From assembly GCA_964017145.1 (NCBI GenBank), contig CAXHKQ010000004.1:1-45030 (forward strand): a DNA stretch of 45,030 bases. The letters are read 5' to 3'. Origin of the DNA: Agrocybe praecox (lineage: Eukaryota; Basidiomycota; Agaricomycetes; Agaricales; Agrocybaceae). The position numbers were made by a program, and so were the translations under genes. Shown here one piece after another: positions 33,715 to 43,175 of this stretch. Each line of letters opens with the position of its first letter. Within the stretch, counting starts at the first letter, position 1. Under the pieces are notes generated by a model. The model saw only the letters and a list, made by a program, of their open reading frames with translations. It was not told the DNA's origin and made no database searches.

Positions 33715-33820
33715 GTGGTTGTATGCATCACTTCGGGAGTTGGGTAGTTATGGGCCTGGATGCATCACTCATTTTGGGCAACTATCAGTATATGATACAT
33801 ACAGGTGTCAGTAAAAGGTG
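33715..33820 (-). repeat. KDZ2 right terminal and subterminal inverted repeat
   Basis: Inverted it reads CACCTTTTACTGACACCTG, TGATAGTTGCCCAA and TGATGCATCCAGGCCC, matching the accessory-side end of KDZ1 (6541-6650) more closely than its own left end. The two sides of the element have thus kept distinct termini. Confidence 0.75.
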
Positions 33821-34619
33821 GGGGCACGAACGGATTCACACCGTATCACACCCAGCCGGACGAGTGACTGCTCCAGACGCAGAACTCTTTGCCATCCGTT
33901 CAGCGATTGTCCTCGCCACCCAGCAGGACAATTGTGAACAAATTGTTATATTCACCAACTCGATGGCATCAGCCAAACGAGCGTTGGACCCTACCCTCCA
34001 TAGTGGCCAAGGACATTCCTTGGCCATATGTCGAGCCCTTCAACCGTGGCTACAGGAAGATGCCGCGTGCAAAGTAGACTTCATTCAGGTTCCATCGAAA
34101 CTGAAATGGAGGATACACCAAGAGGCCAATGACATCAGTCGGGCTCAAGTCGAACCTGTCGGAGAACATCCGGCTACTTCTTTGGATAGTGTATGAAAGA
34201 TCATCACTAAAACAGTACAGGAGGATTGGAAGACTCTCTTCCGAGACCCCAACTACCGAGGGCATAACTTCATGCGCCTCAAGAATCTCGCCGGGGATTT
34301 ACTCGAGCCGACGTACCTTAATGAAGGTACTTGGCTCCGCGAAGTGAAAGGTGAGCTAGTAACGCTCGTTGCAAGGATGAATAGATGCATTCTCAATCAC
34401 GCTCCCATGGGTGCTTATTACGAGCACTTCAACATTCAAGAACCTCATGCGTGCGAATGTGGCCACCACCTGCAGACGCGTGCACATATATTGCAAGTGT
34501 GTACGAAACATACACGTGAACATGACAGTCGGTCACTGGAACTCCTGGTGCATCTGATCAAATTCCTGGATGACAACAACTCAGTGTTTGCGTTCAGGCG
34601 ACCCGCATGGGTTGGATAA
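33821..34619 (+). pseudogene. LINE-4 ORF2 C-terminal part: RNase H and zinc tail, one stop
   Basis: Resumes the RNase H domain interrupted at 22248: HERIHTVSHPAGRV, Glu in DAELFAIRS, Asp (as Asn-Ser here, IFTNSMAS), and QEANDIS. The usual FTDS is FTNS, so a catalytic Asp is changed. A TGA at 34194-34196 replaces CGA (LINE-5 has CGA). After it the frame continues to CECGHHLQTRAHILQVCTKH and the end FAFRRPAWVG at 34619. Confidence 0.82.
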
Positions 34620-35176
34620 GCAGGCTGGGCTACGGCTCAGCCTGCAGGACATGCTCTTCTCGGACTGCGGAACTTGGTCTGCTCAGTCTTCGGACTCTTT
34701 ACCATTACAATGGCGCGCGCCTCAGTACTCGGACTTGTGGGATTTGTCCTGACCCTGCGGGGGCGTTCGGGGCCCTTTGGTGGGTACCTTGGTTTGTGGG
34801 CCTCGGCCTGACCCTTTGGGGGCACCTGGGCTAAGCGGAAGCGGCGATGCGACTTGGAAGGTGAGGGGACTGCGGGTTGGGTGGGGACTGTGGGCAGGGG
34901 TGGGTGTGGACTGCGGGTTGGGCTCAATGCCTGGCCACATTGCTTAATACCTTGTGATGGCGTAAGCGCCATCGAACCAGCAACATTCCAACTGCCTAAC
35001 GGCGGTCTGCAATCTTGGTGGGCCTTTGCCCGCCCTCGCAGACGTAGCGTAGTAGTAAATCTTGCTTAGCATGCTGTTGTATGTAACGTAGGGACCGGAC
35101 TGCAATCACGCACCAGAATAGAAGTGGGACTTCGGTCCTTTGATTTAAAAAAATAAAAATAAAATAAAATAAAAAA
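34620..35176 (+). other. LINE-4 3' UTR, terminal UUCG hairpin (35127-35138) and A-rich tail
   Basis: GC-rich 3' UTR of about 520 bp with repeated GGGGGC(A/G)-type blocks and the hairpin pieces GGGCCTTTGCCC and GGACTTCGGTCC, then TTTGATTT and an A-rich tail (35144-35176) of AAAAT repeats. The same layout ends LINE-2 and LINE-5. Confidence 0.8.
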
Positions 35177-36436
35177 CCATCTGATTCGCACCGGGTGGAC
35201 TAAGGGACTCAAGACCAGCATTGTCGCTTTCGACATCGCCCAGTTCTTCCCATCTCTCAACCATGACATGCTCAAGGCCATACTCAGAAAGCAGGGGTTC
35301 TCGCCACTTGTGGTGAGGTTCTTCTCTGCATACCTTGTTGACCGATTTACCTCATATAGGTGGAATTCATTTACATCCGACCCCAGGCAGGCAGACGTCG
35401 GCGTGGGACAGGGCTCCGCCCTGTCCCCTGTCCTCTCAGCACTATACATCGCTCCGATGAGGAAACTATACCATATGGAAGAGATATCTCGCAAGACATC
35501 ACTTCTATCGTACATGCACGACAGCACTTGCATTGCGCAAGCCAAATCTCTCCAGGAGAACACGGTAACCCTTGTGGCTGCTTATGCAGTCCTCCTTCGA
35601 CTCTTCACCGCCATTGGACTCATTCTTGAACACAACAAGTCTGAATACGCATGCTTCGACCAGTCACACGACTACGACCCCCTACCCCTCAACCTCAGAT
35701 ATGCCCCATACACGGGGGACACCCCTCTTCGCCCTAAACGCGTGTGGCGCTACTTGGGCTTCTACTTCGACCGCAAGCTCACATTCAAAGAGCATGTGCG
35801 GTTCTACTCTACTAAGTCCCTGTCATCGGTGAAAGCCATGAAGATGCTTGGAAGTTCAACCTGCGGTCTCCATCCCAAGGAGAAATGATTACTATACCGT
35901 GCATGCGTCCTACCGATCGCAACGTACGGCTACCGGCTGTGGTACTTCGAAGGCTCCCGTTCCAAGGGAGCCCTCGAGGACCTACGCAAAATGCAGTGTA
36001 AAGCGGCACTTTGGATCACAGGTGCTTTCTGCACCTCCCCCACAGGCGGTGTTGAGGCCCTTGCAGGCCTCATCCCCGTTCACCTCCATCTGAAGAAACT
36101 AGGTGGTCGGTCCAACTACCGAGCTGCCATGTTATCAGACACCCATCCGCTCAGATCACTCTTGTCCGAAGAGCATCACAAGCGGGCTGACGTTCATTTG
36201 TTAGCAATTTCAAGGCTCACTCCTGCTCAGAAAGCAAAGGTAGGAGGGGCTCTCATGGAGATAGACCGTCATCTCCCTGAACTCACAGAGTCTTTCTCGC
36301 CAGTCACAATGGAGGCTCGCCCTGGAAACAGGTTGTTGGGTCTATTCAATGACTGTTTCACATTCGAACCGTGCCCAACTGACGATGAGTCAGTGGACAC
36401 AGTTCATGTCAGTCTCAACCAAGTGCTCTGTGAAGC
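35177..36436 (+). pseudogene. LINE-5 RT fragment with altered catalytic site
   Basis: Encodes motif A (AFDIAQFFPSL), GQGSALSPVLS and the YxDD box as YMHD (LLSYMHDST), so the first Asp of the catalytic pair is lost. A TGA at 35886-35888 replaces CGA of other copies (KEKRLLY). The thumb/connection continues to 36436, where MITE-2 interrupts. The fingers, endonuclease and ORF1 were never copied here (5' truncation). Confidence 0.82.
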
Positions 36437-37314
36437 ACATAGTGCTGGCAGATTCATACATATATGAGCTGTTCATAGTTGCTTATTTAAAGTGATGCGT
36501 CCACACCAGTAGTTGCCCAATTGCCTAAATTCATGTATCAGGGTGACTGAGAGTGACTAGCAGGCCGTAGTCATGTGAAAACCATGTGATATGCATGTGA
36601 TATGCATGTGATTTGGGTACAGCCACCAAAACTATTCTTATTGAAGTGTTTTAAAAATAAATCTGAACCAAAAATAGATTGGTTTTCCTGCACCCAGAAT
36701 ACAACATATTTTAAAAATAGAATTGAAATAAAAATAGATTCCATCAGATTTGGCAAATTTGAGAAACTATTCTAAAAGTAGATCCAATTTATACATAGAT
36801 TCAATCACATTTAGCAAATTTGGGAGTGTTCTAAAAATAGATCACTTGTAAATATAGGGTTATCTTATCTTTATCTTATCTCAGTCATATATATATCTAT
36901 TATCTATCTAGCTTCCTATTATCTATGAAAGTGACTTTGTCTTAAAATCTCAAAGTCCAAAGTCCTCTTGCCTTATTGGGGTGGTTGGATGTGACATCAC
37001 TCAAAGGCTTTGTTTGTTTTGTATCCTGCATGCCCCTGCCTGCTAACTTCATTATTTATTATTTGTTTGCATTTGAGGCCATATAAACATATGAGTGGAG
37101 CCCAAACATGTAAATAGAGGCAAGCAAAAAGTCATATGTTTGGACATTGATGCCATCAATAATAGACACATGACTATAGTCACATATAGTCACAATAGGC
37201 TGGCCGGACGGTCTGATACATGAATTTAGGCAATTGGGCAACTACGGGTGTAGACGCATCACCTTAAATGAGCAACTAAGAGGAGTTGATATAGAAATTT
37301 GATGGCACAGGCTG
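36437..37314. mobile_element. MITE-2: 878-bp non-autonomous element with KDZ-like ends
   Basis: Flanked by TGTGAAGC (36429-36436) and CGTGAAGC (37315-37322), seven of eight bases equal; the LINE is continuous across it. About 100-bp inverted ends contain TAGTTGC, TGATGCGTC(C/T)ACACC and GTAGTTGCCCAATTGCCTAAATTCATG. The right end is GGCTG. The interior is shared with MITE-1 and MITE-3: TCTAAAAATAGAT-like motifs, AAGTCCAAAGTCCTCTTGCC, and GAGGCCATATAAACATATGA. No coding capacity. Confidence 0.85.
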
Positions 37315-38214
37315 CGTGAAGCACAAGACCAAGAAACAATGGTGTATTGTGTGGTCGACGCTTCGGTGCCGAACGACATACAACGACAGGCGGTCTTGAC
37401 TGCCTTATTGTACCAAGGGCATGAACAGATTCACACCGTATCACACCCAGCCGGACGAGTGACTGCTCCCGATGCAGAACTCTTTGGCATCCACTCAGCG
37501 ATTGTCCTTGCAACTCAGCAGGATGATTGCGAGCGAATTGTTATATTCACTGATTCGATGGCTTCGGTCAAACGAGCGCTGGACCCTACCCTCCATAGTG
37601 GACAAGGACATTCCTTGGCCATATGTCGAGCTCTTCAACCGTGGCTAGAGGAAGATGCCGCGTGCAAAGTAGACTTCATTCAGGTTCGGTCAAAACTAAA
37701 ATGGAGGATACACCAAGAAGCCAACCACATCAGTCGGGCTCAAGTCAAACTTGCTGGAGATCACCCGGCTACTTCTTTGGATAGTGTACGAAAGGTCGTC
37801 ACAAAAACAGTACAGGAGGACTGGAAGAATCTCTTCTGAGACCCCAACTACTGAGGGCACAATTTTCTGCCACTCAAGAATCTCGCCGGAGATTTACTCG
37901 AGCCAACCTATCTTCAAGAAGGTACTTGGCTCCGTGAAGTGAAAGACGCACATATTCCGTACGTCGCGAGGATGATGAGATGCATCCTCAATCACGCTCT
38001 GATTGGTGCTTATTATGAGCACTTCAACATTCAAGAACCTCATGCATGCGAATGCAGCCACCACCTGCAAACGTGAGCACACATATTGCAAGTGTGTACA
38101 AAACATACACGCGAGCGAGACGGTCAGTCACCCGAACTTCTGTTGCATCTGACCAAATTCTTGAACGACAATGATTCAGTGTTTGCGTTCAAGCAACCTG
38201 CAGGGGTCAGATAA
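37315..38214 (+). pseudogene. LINE-5 RNase H and C-terminal tail
   Basis: RNase H is clear: CVVDASVPND, DAELFGIHS, IFTDSMAS, QEANHIS. A TGA at 37837-37839 replaces CGA (LFRDPNY in LINE-2). Downstream, the zinc tail is damaged (CECSHHLQT, where the third motif residue Gly is changed) and frames shift; the end FAFKQPAGVR is still readable. The 3' UTR runs 38215-38700. Confidence 0.8.
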
Positions 38215-38731
38215 GCAGGCTGGGCTACGGTTCAGCCTGCGGGACATGTTCTTCTTGGACTGCAGAACATGTTCTGCTTGGACTTCGGACTTGTAGGATT
38301 CATCCTGACCCTGCGGGGGCGTTCGGGGCCCTTTAGTGGGTACCGGGGTTTGTGGGCTTCGGCTCGACCCTTTGGGGGCACCTGGGCTAAGCGGAAGCAG
38401 CGATGCGACTTGGAACGTGAAGGGACTGTGGGCTGGGTGGGGTGTGGACTGTGGGCTAGGTGGGGTGTGGACTGGGGGTTGGGCTTGATGCCCGGCCACG
38501 AATGCTTAAACACTTGCGACGGCGCAAGCACCATCGAACCAGCAACATTCTGACCGCCTAACGGCGGTCTGCAATCTTGGTGGGCCTTTGCCCACCCTCG
38601 CAGACGTAGCGTAGTATTAAATCTTGCTTAGCATGCTGTTGTATGTAACGTAGGGACCGGACTGCAATCGTGCACCGGAATACAAGTGGGACTTCGGTCC
38701 TTTGATTTTTTTTTTTTTTAAAAAAAAAAAA
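38215..38731 (+). other. LINE-5 3' UTR, UUCG hairpin and T14-A12 tail
   Basis: Same 3' UTR blocks as LINE-4 with small indels, GGACTTCGGTCC at 38689-38700, TTTGAT, then 14 T and 12 A (38706-38731), a perfect palindrome at the 3' junction. Confidence 0.8.
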
Positions 38732-39236
38732 TCCATATGATATGCGGCAAGCGAGTTTGTGCACTCCTCATTCCACCATGGCTTGGAGTGCTTTGTGATT
38801 CGGGTCTCCTTCGCATGAGTATTCCATGCGCCAGTGAAGACATTGGCAAGGGCTTGCGCCACTCATTCAACATCATCCCTGGTTTCGAGACGTCCCGCCT
38901 CAATGGCAGCGACCTTCCCCGGCAGCTCAAGCTTCCACACTTTATATGCGTCAGAGCCCTTTGCAATTGTGAAGTGGATCACGTCTTTGACATCATCCCC
39001 AAGTTTGACAGAAGCTATCAATGGAATGTGATCCGTTCGCCCCTGATGTTCTGGTACACGCATTACGTGACTCCTTGCTGACTCAGCAATCCCACAGAAT
39101 ACTAGATCAATGACCGATGGCCGAAGGTCTGGGTTGTTGGATATAAATGTAGGACCCAGTAAGGTGCTTGCTGCGGGGTTGAGTGTGTATGTACGATTTG
39201 TACTTTGTATATACTCCGAAACAAAACCCAATCAAT

Positions 39237-40827
39237 GTGATTAGTTCTTTCGTGGGAGGGATACGCGATACGCGTCGTTAATTATGTTTTCTCTCTAAAG
39301 ATACGCTCTCTAATGCAACAGAACGTTTCCTAGGATCGAAGATCACAAGTGTTTGAGTAGCTTTCGCACAAAGCAAAGTTCCTCGGAAAGGGTAAACGTA
39401 GATTTAATGTGTTTCCACAAGATGTAGTGTGTAGGTAGTTCGCCACTTAGGCTGGATACTTAATCCAAAGTCTTTTAATCACTTAGAAAGGGGACTCAAT
39501 CCCAAACGGGCCACTTAGGCGTCACTTAGACTATTTGCCACTTAGGCAAGGAACTTATCCCTCGGAACGGGCCACTTAGGCGTCACTTAGACAATTCTTG
39601 CCACTTAGGCGGGTATTAAGCTTTATGTCACTTAAGACAGAGGAAACTTTATCCCAATACGTTTATTTAGGTTCCTCGAGAACTCTACAAGTTAACTCAA
39701 GTCGCTCAACTAACGCCAAGATGCTCAAATGACACGGTAGGTAGTCTGTTCAATAAAACCAACTCTCGCGGAGATTTATTAGGTACCAAAGGTCGATCCT
39801 AGGAGTTTGCAACTCAATGCGCATTCCTCGAATGTGGACAACTGGGTTCTAGTTTATCTGGGGTGCTACGGTAATTTACAGGCTGCTTATATACTGCTAG
39901 GTTTCGGAAAATACAGGAATACTTGGAGCGGATCGGAAACGCTCGGAAAATACAGGAAATAATATTATTGGTTAACGCTAGGTAGCTCCACTCGATGCAT
40001 AAGCAACTAGTAGGTACCATGCATTGTTTTTGTATACCCTCGGAAGGGTTCGTATGGTTGAGCAAGTCGCTGACTCGAGCATGATGCTCCGAGGGCGCTT
40101 ATTCACATTAGCCAATGATCATTGATCGACGTCATAGGGTCCGAAGCATTGGAGTACCGTGGTATCGTATGGATCTACAATCCTCGGCTCCACAACTGCC
40201 GTTTAAGGTAACTGCGCATATCCGAGGGTCTTAAGACCATGTGTAAGCGTTCCTAGGAACTTCTCCTTTTAGGTTTATCAGCGATCTGACTCGAGCAGAC
40301 GTTGGCAAGTCCTAATCCACATTACTAGTGCTTGTCCCGTCGTTTGCATAGTGCCCACTATGTTCCTAGGGACCAGTAATATACTTTGTTAATGCTAGGA
40401 TCAGTCCTACCACCTTGAGTTAGCGTTCCTAGGAATGTTGGCAGTAATCTACATGTACTTTTATATGGTGGGAACTTTCCATTTCCATATTAGGTAGATG
40501 TGGACGCGTCACGCACTGCGTAATAATAAGTGGCTATAGTGCTGTTATGCTTATTATCAGCAGGCTCTAGCTTACATTCCTGATGGCCGAATATTATCCT
40601 AGGAGCCTTTGATCCTGCTGCATCGCTGTTAAAGTGTTCCACACATTTCCGAGGAACTACTATAACTAACTCTAGCATTTGTAAGGTTCGTCTTAGGGTT
40701 TGTAAAATGGTTTCCCCTAGCCAAACATGTAGCTATCCTCGCTCTGTACTTATGTAGACTTAATAATAAACATGTTTATTATGCCGAAAATTAAGTAGGA
40801 TAGATACTTGGTTAAAGTTCAGTCACA
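39237..40827. mobile_element. 1.6-kb insertion in the LINE-6 endonuclease, possible solo LTR, unclassified
   Basis: The inserted DNA starts TGTGATTAG and may end TCAGTCACA, an LTR-like TG...CA with a short inverted repeat. No clear target duplication is visible and 28 bases beyond it are also unexplained. It contains no coding sequence. It has repeated CCACTTAGG(C) and GTCACTTAGAC motifs between about 39440 and 39640, and CTAGGAA/CCTAGGAAC motifs further on. A solo LTR is the best guess. Confidence 0.4.
39445..39640 (+). repeat. Interspersed CACTTAGG repeats within the 1.6-kb insertion
   Basis: GCCACTTAGGC or GGCCACTTAGGCGTCACTTAG recurs at least six times in about 200 bp, including two nearly identical 24-bp blocks (39508-39531, 39568-39591). 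Such short spaced repeats are typical of LTR enhancers or of protein-binding arrays. Confidence 0.6.
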
Positions 40828-41426
40828 GCCAAACACCGGTCGTATCACCGGATTGGATGGTCTAGGTCGAGTTCGGCTGCTATGTCTAGCAGCGCAACGG
40901 CATCCCACTGATGATACATGACATTGGGGTCCCATATCCTTGAGTGGGTGTTGAAGTCGCCTCCCATATAGTGGAAGTGGGGTAATTCGTTGACGCGGTC
41001 TTGTAGATACCGGATCGCTGTACTGGCTTCGTCTGAATATACATTCATGAAGTTATATATCTCGTTGCCTTGAAACAGTGAGAGGACAAAGATGTCGCGA
41101 TGATCAATTAGATCTTGCCTCATTGAAGGGTGGAGTTGCTTGAGCTGCTTTGACATGTATGCCATGACTCGAGCAGGAATCTCCTCATTTTCTGGGGGGC
41201 GTACCATGTACAACCATGCAGGGTGGATAGGCGCACCGACGATGTTATCACCTTCCTTATTAGTTGAAGAAGGCGCTTGTCTTATAATCCGCCAAGGCGG
41301 TTCTTGCACAAAAATGAAATCAACCATATCGATTAATGTCTCGAGTAACACGTGTAGGTAATCATACTTCTTAGCTACATTGTGCGAGTATATACTAATT
41401 TCCCTCCCTAGGCCGTTGTGCATTAA

Positions 41427-42080
41427 GCTATGGTGAGGGGGTTAGTACGATCGCGGAGGTTCTGTTGCGTGTGACATACCTCTGCATATTTGCCATCGAT
41501 CTAGGCGCAATTGAAGCGGTTGGTCCAGAACTTGCATTTGCGCGAGTTCACAGCGTGGGCACCCTTGCAATTGACGCAATGCTCTGTGTGGGGACACGGT
41601 TGGCCAGCAGGAGTTGGTTCGAGGGGAGGGTTCGCGCTGGCGTTCCCTTTGCAGCATTTGGCGACGTCCCGGTGTTTGTCTTCCTTGTGTGGGCCCATGC
41701 AATGGGGGCAGGACGCGGCACGTTGCCTGCATCCTTTGTCGGAGTGGCCCCATCGCCAGCAACGCTGGCAGAGGAGGACACCAGTGTGAGTGGTGGCGGC
41801 TTGGATTTCGCACTGCCTTCCGAGAATCATAACAGACTTGTTAATAATCTGCTTGGCATGGGCACCGGACTTAGAGTCCCAGATGTCGATATAGGCTACA
41901 CCCATGGTGCTGGCCGGGGAGTTGTGAACTATGTGCGCTTTGCATGCAAAGTATAGGTTACTGCCAAGCAGAGAGGACTTAAGAGCCCCCTGCACAATGT
42001 CGGATGTGATTCTGGATGTCCTTGCAGCGTCTGTGTAGTAAGGGATGTCCACAATGCGGACAAACGACATGGCGACAGGA
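41427..42080 (-). pseudogene. LINE-6 ORF1 C-terminal part with three zinc knuckles
   Basis: Begins at PVAMSFVRIVDIPYYTD (equivalent to about residue 440 of the LINE-3 ORF1) and includes CQRCWRWGHSDKGC, CPHCMGPH and CVNCKGAHAVNSRKC. A TAG replaces the Trp codon of LINE-3 (AWIDGK) at about 41502. The true end, DRTNPLTIA, lies just before the ORF2 ATG. The N-terminal two thirds are missing. Confidence 0.82.
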
Positions 42081-42420
42081 TGCTTTCCGAGTAGGAGTGA
42101 GCGTAGATATTGCCAATGGGTGAACATCAGCCCACTTGTGATGCTCATGTGAGAGGAGTGATCTAAGCAGATAGGTGTCTGATAGTGTGGCAGCTCAGTA
42201 GTTTGACCTGCCTCTTAGCTTCTTCAGATGGAGGTGGACAGGGATGAGGCCCACAAGGGCCTGAATGCCACCTGTGGTCCAAAGTGCTGCTTTACGCTGC
42301 ATTTTGTGCAGATCTTTGGGGGCCCCTTGGATCTGGAGCCTTTGAAGTACCACAGATCCCAGAAAGCAAAGGTAGGAGGAGCCTTCATGGAAATAGACCA
42401 CCTTCTCTCTGAACTCACAG
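42081..42420 (-). mobile_element. LINE-7: small rearranged LINE scraps
   Basis: 42081 to about 42355 on the minus strand is the RT-RNase H connection (DLHKMQRKAALWTTG, PVHLHLKKLRGRSNY, LAIS, LTP), fused at 42080/42081 to ORF1 of LINE-6. About 42358-42420 on the plus strand is the immediately following part of the same region (AKVGGAFMEIDHLLSELT). The two are thus inverted relative to each other. An older, more diverged copy. Confidence 0.7.
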
Positions 42421-43175
42421 CAGCCTGTACTGTCAAATTTCTTGATGAAGAGCCCTTAGTTGCCTATTTGACTTGATGCATCCACACCCTTAGTTAACCA
42501 TTTGCTTAAATTATATATCAGGGTGACCGACAGTGACTATGAGGCCAAAGTCATGTGAAAAGCATGTGATATGGATGTAATCTGGTGCACAGCCAGCAAA
42601 ACTATTTACAATCGAGAGTTCTAAAAATAGATTTATTTCGTTCTCAAAACATGGAAATGTTTTATAAATAGATCTGTTTTAAATTTAGATATGATCTAAA
42701 AATAGATTTAAGTCTTATTTTGGCAAATTTGAGAGTATTCTAAAATAGATTTATCTTATCCTGTCTTATCTCAGTCCTATCTATTATGCATGAAAGACCT
42801 TTATCTCAAAATCTCAAAGTCCAAAGTCCTCTTGCCCTATTGGGTTGTTTGGATGTGACATTTACTCAAAGGCTCTGTTTGTCTTGTATCCTGCATGCTC
42901 CTGCCCGCTGACATTATTATTTATTATTTGTTTGCATTTGAGGCCATATAAACATATGAATGGAGCCCAAACATGCAAATAGAGGCAAGCAAAAAGTCAT
43001 GTGCATAGATTTTGATCCCATCAATTACAAACACATGACTATCAGGTGATAAGTCACAAACAGTCACAGTCAGTCAGTCGACAGGGTGGACATATGATTT
43101 TAGACCAATGGATAACTAAGAGTGTGGATGCATCAAGTCAAATAGGCAACTATGGATAAGTCCACTTCAGTGGCC
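42421..43175. mobile_element. MITE-3: non-autonomous element with KDZ-like left end, right end unclear
   Basis: The left end CAGCCTGTACTGTCAAATTT starts within LINE sequence (after GAACTCACAG). Subterminal repeats TTAGTTGCCTATTTGACTTG and GATGCATCCACACC recur inverted at about 43110-43156. The interior matches MITE-1 and MITE-2. The right terminus (CCACTTCAGTGG at about 43163-43174) differs and no target duplication was found, so the end is approximate. Confidence 0.7.

Larger units (their letters stand above)
22249..33820 (+). mobile_element. KDZ2: complete three-gene KDZ DNA transposon, about 11.57 kb
   Basis: Inserted in LINE-4 RNase H between GGGGGCAC (22241-22248) and GGGGCACG (33821-33828). 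The LINE is continuous once the element is removed, so both ends and a 7-8-bp duplication are secure. Left end CACCCTGTACCGTCAAATG; right end inverted CACCTTTTACTGACACC. Gene order is transposase (minus), small gene (minus), HMG-box-like gene (plus), the same as KDZ1 turned round. The transposase has no stop or frameshift and the small gene is open; the HMG-like gene has one TGA. This is the best candidate in the window for an element that was recently active. Confidence 0.9.
17418..35176 (+). mobile_element. LINE-4: LINE copy split by a 3-kb element and by KDZ2
   Basis: One LINE in three pieces: 17418-18500, 21512-22248 and 33821-35176. Each internal break is a clean insertion: the LINE resumes at the same codon with an 8-bp (GATTCTAC) or 7-8-bp (GGGGCAC) target duplication. 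It spans RT, RNase H, C-terminal zinc tail, 3' UTR and an A-rich tail of about 32 bp. The 5' part (5' UTR, ORF1, endonuclease) is absent because KDZ1 abuts at 17417. Confidence 0.9.
35177..38731 (+). mobile_element. LINE-5: 5'-truncated LINE copy split by MITE-2
   Basis: Starts inside RT (HLIRTGWTKGL) directly after the A-rich tail of LINE-4 and runs to its own 3' UTR, UUCG hairpin (38689-38700) and tail. It is inserted into the endonuclease-RT linker of minus-strand LINE-6 (AAYHM). The tail is unusual: T14 followed by A12. Confidence 0.88.
38732..41423 (-). pseudogene. LINE-6 ORF2: APE-type endonuclease in two halves
   Basis: ORF2 starts four bases after the ORF1 stop (MHNGLG, then SIYSHNVAKKY). 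The first half has the catalytic Glu in FVQEPPW and GGDFNTHSRIWDP and ends at ELDLDHP. The second half has TYTLNPAASTLL, RPSVIDLVF and RTDHIPLIASV, the Ser/Asp and Asp-His motifs of the APE fold, then KPWWNEECTNSLAAYHM. The enzyme would nick target DNA. Between the halves lies a 1.6-kb insertion. The domain is otherwise well preserved; the second half needs frame changes at about 38860. Confidence 0.82.
38732..42080 (-). mobile_element. LINE-6: minus-strand LINE with ORF1 and endonuclease, interrupted twice
   Basis: Read on the minus strand: ORF1 C-terminal part (42080-41427), ORF2 start and endonuclease first half (41423-40856), a 1.6-kb insertion, endonuclease second half and linker (about 39236-38732). 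There LINE-5 has inserted in the opposite orientation. RT and the rest are not found on the far side. This copy gives the only nearly complete endonuclease in the window. Confidence 0.85.

Noticed and set aside
6541..33820. TET/JBP dioxygenase linked to the KDZ elements
   Set aside because: I looked for an HxD...H iron-binding pattern and an Arg-containing C-terminal motif in the accessory genes and spacers and saw none convincing.
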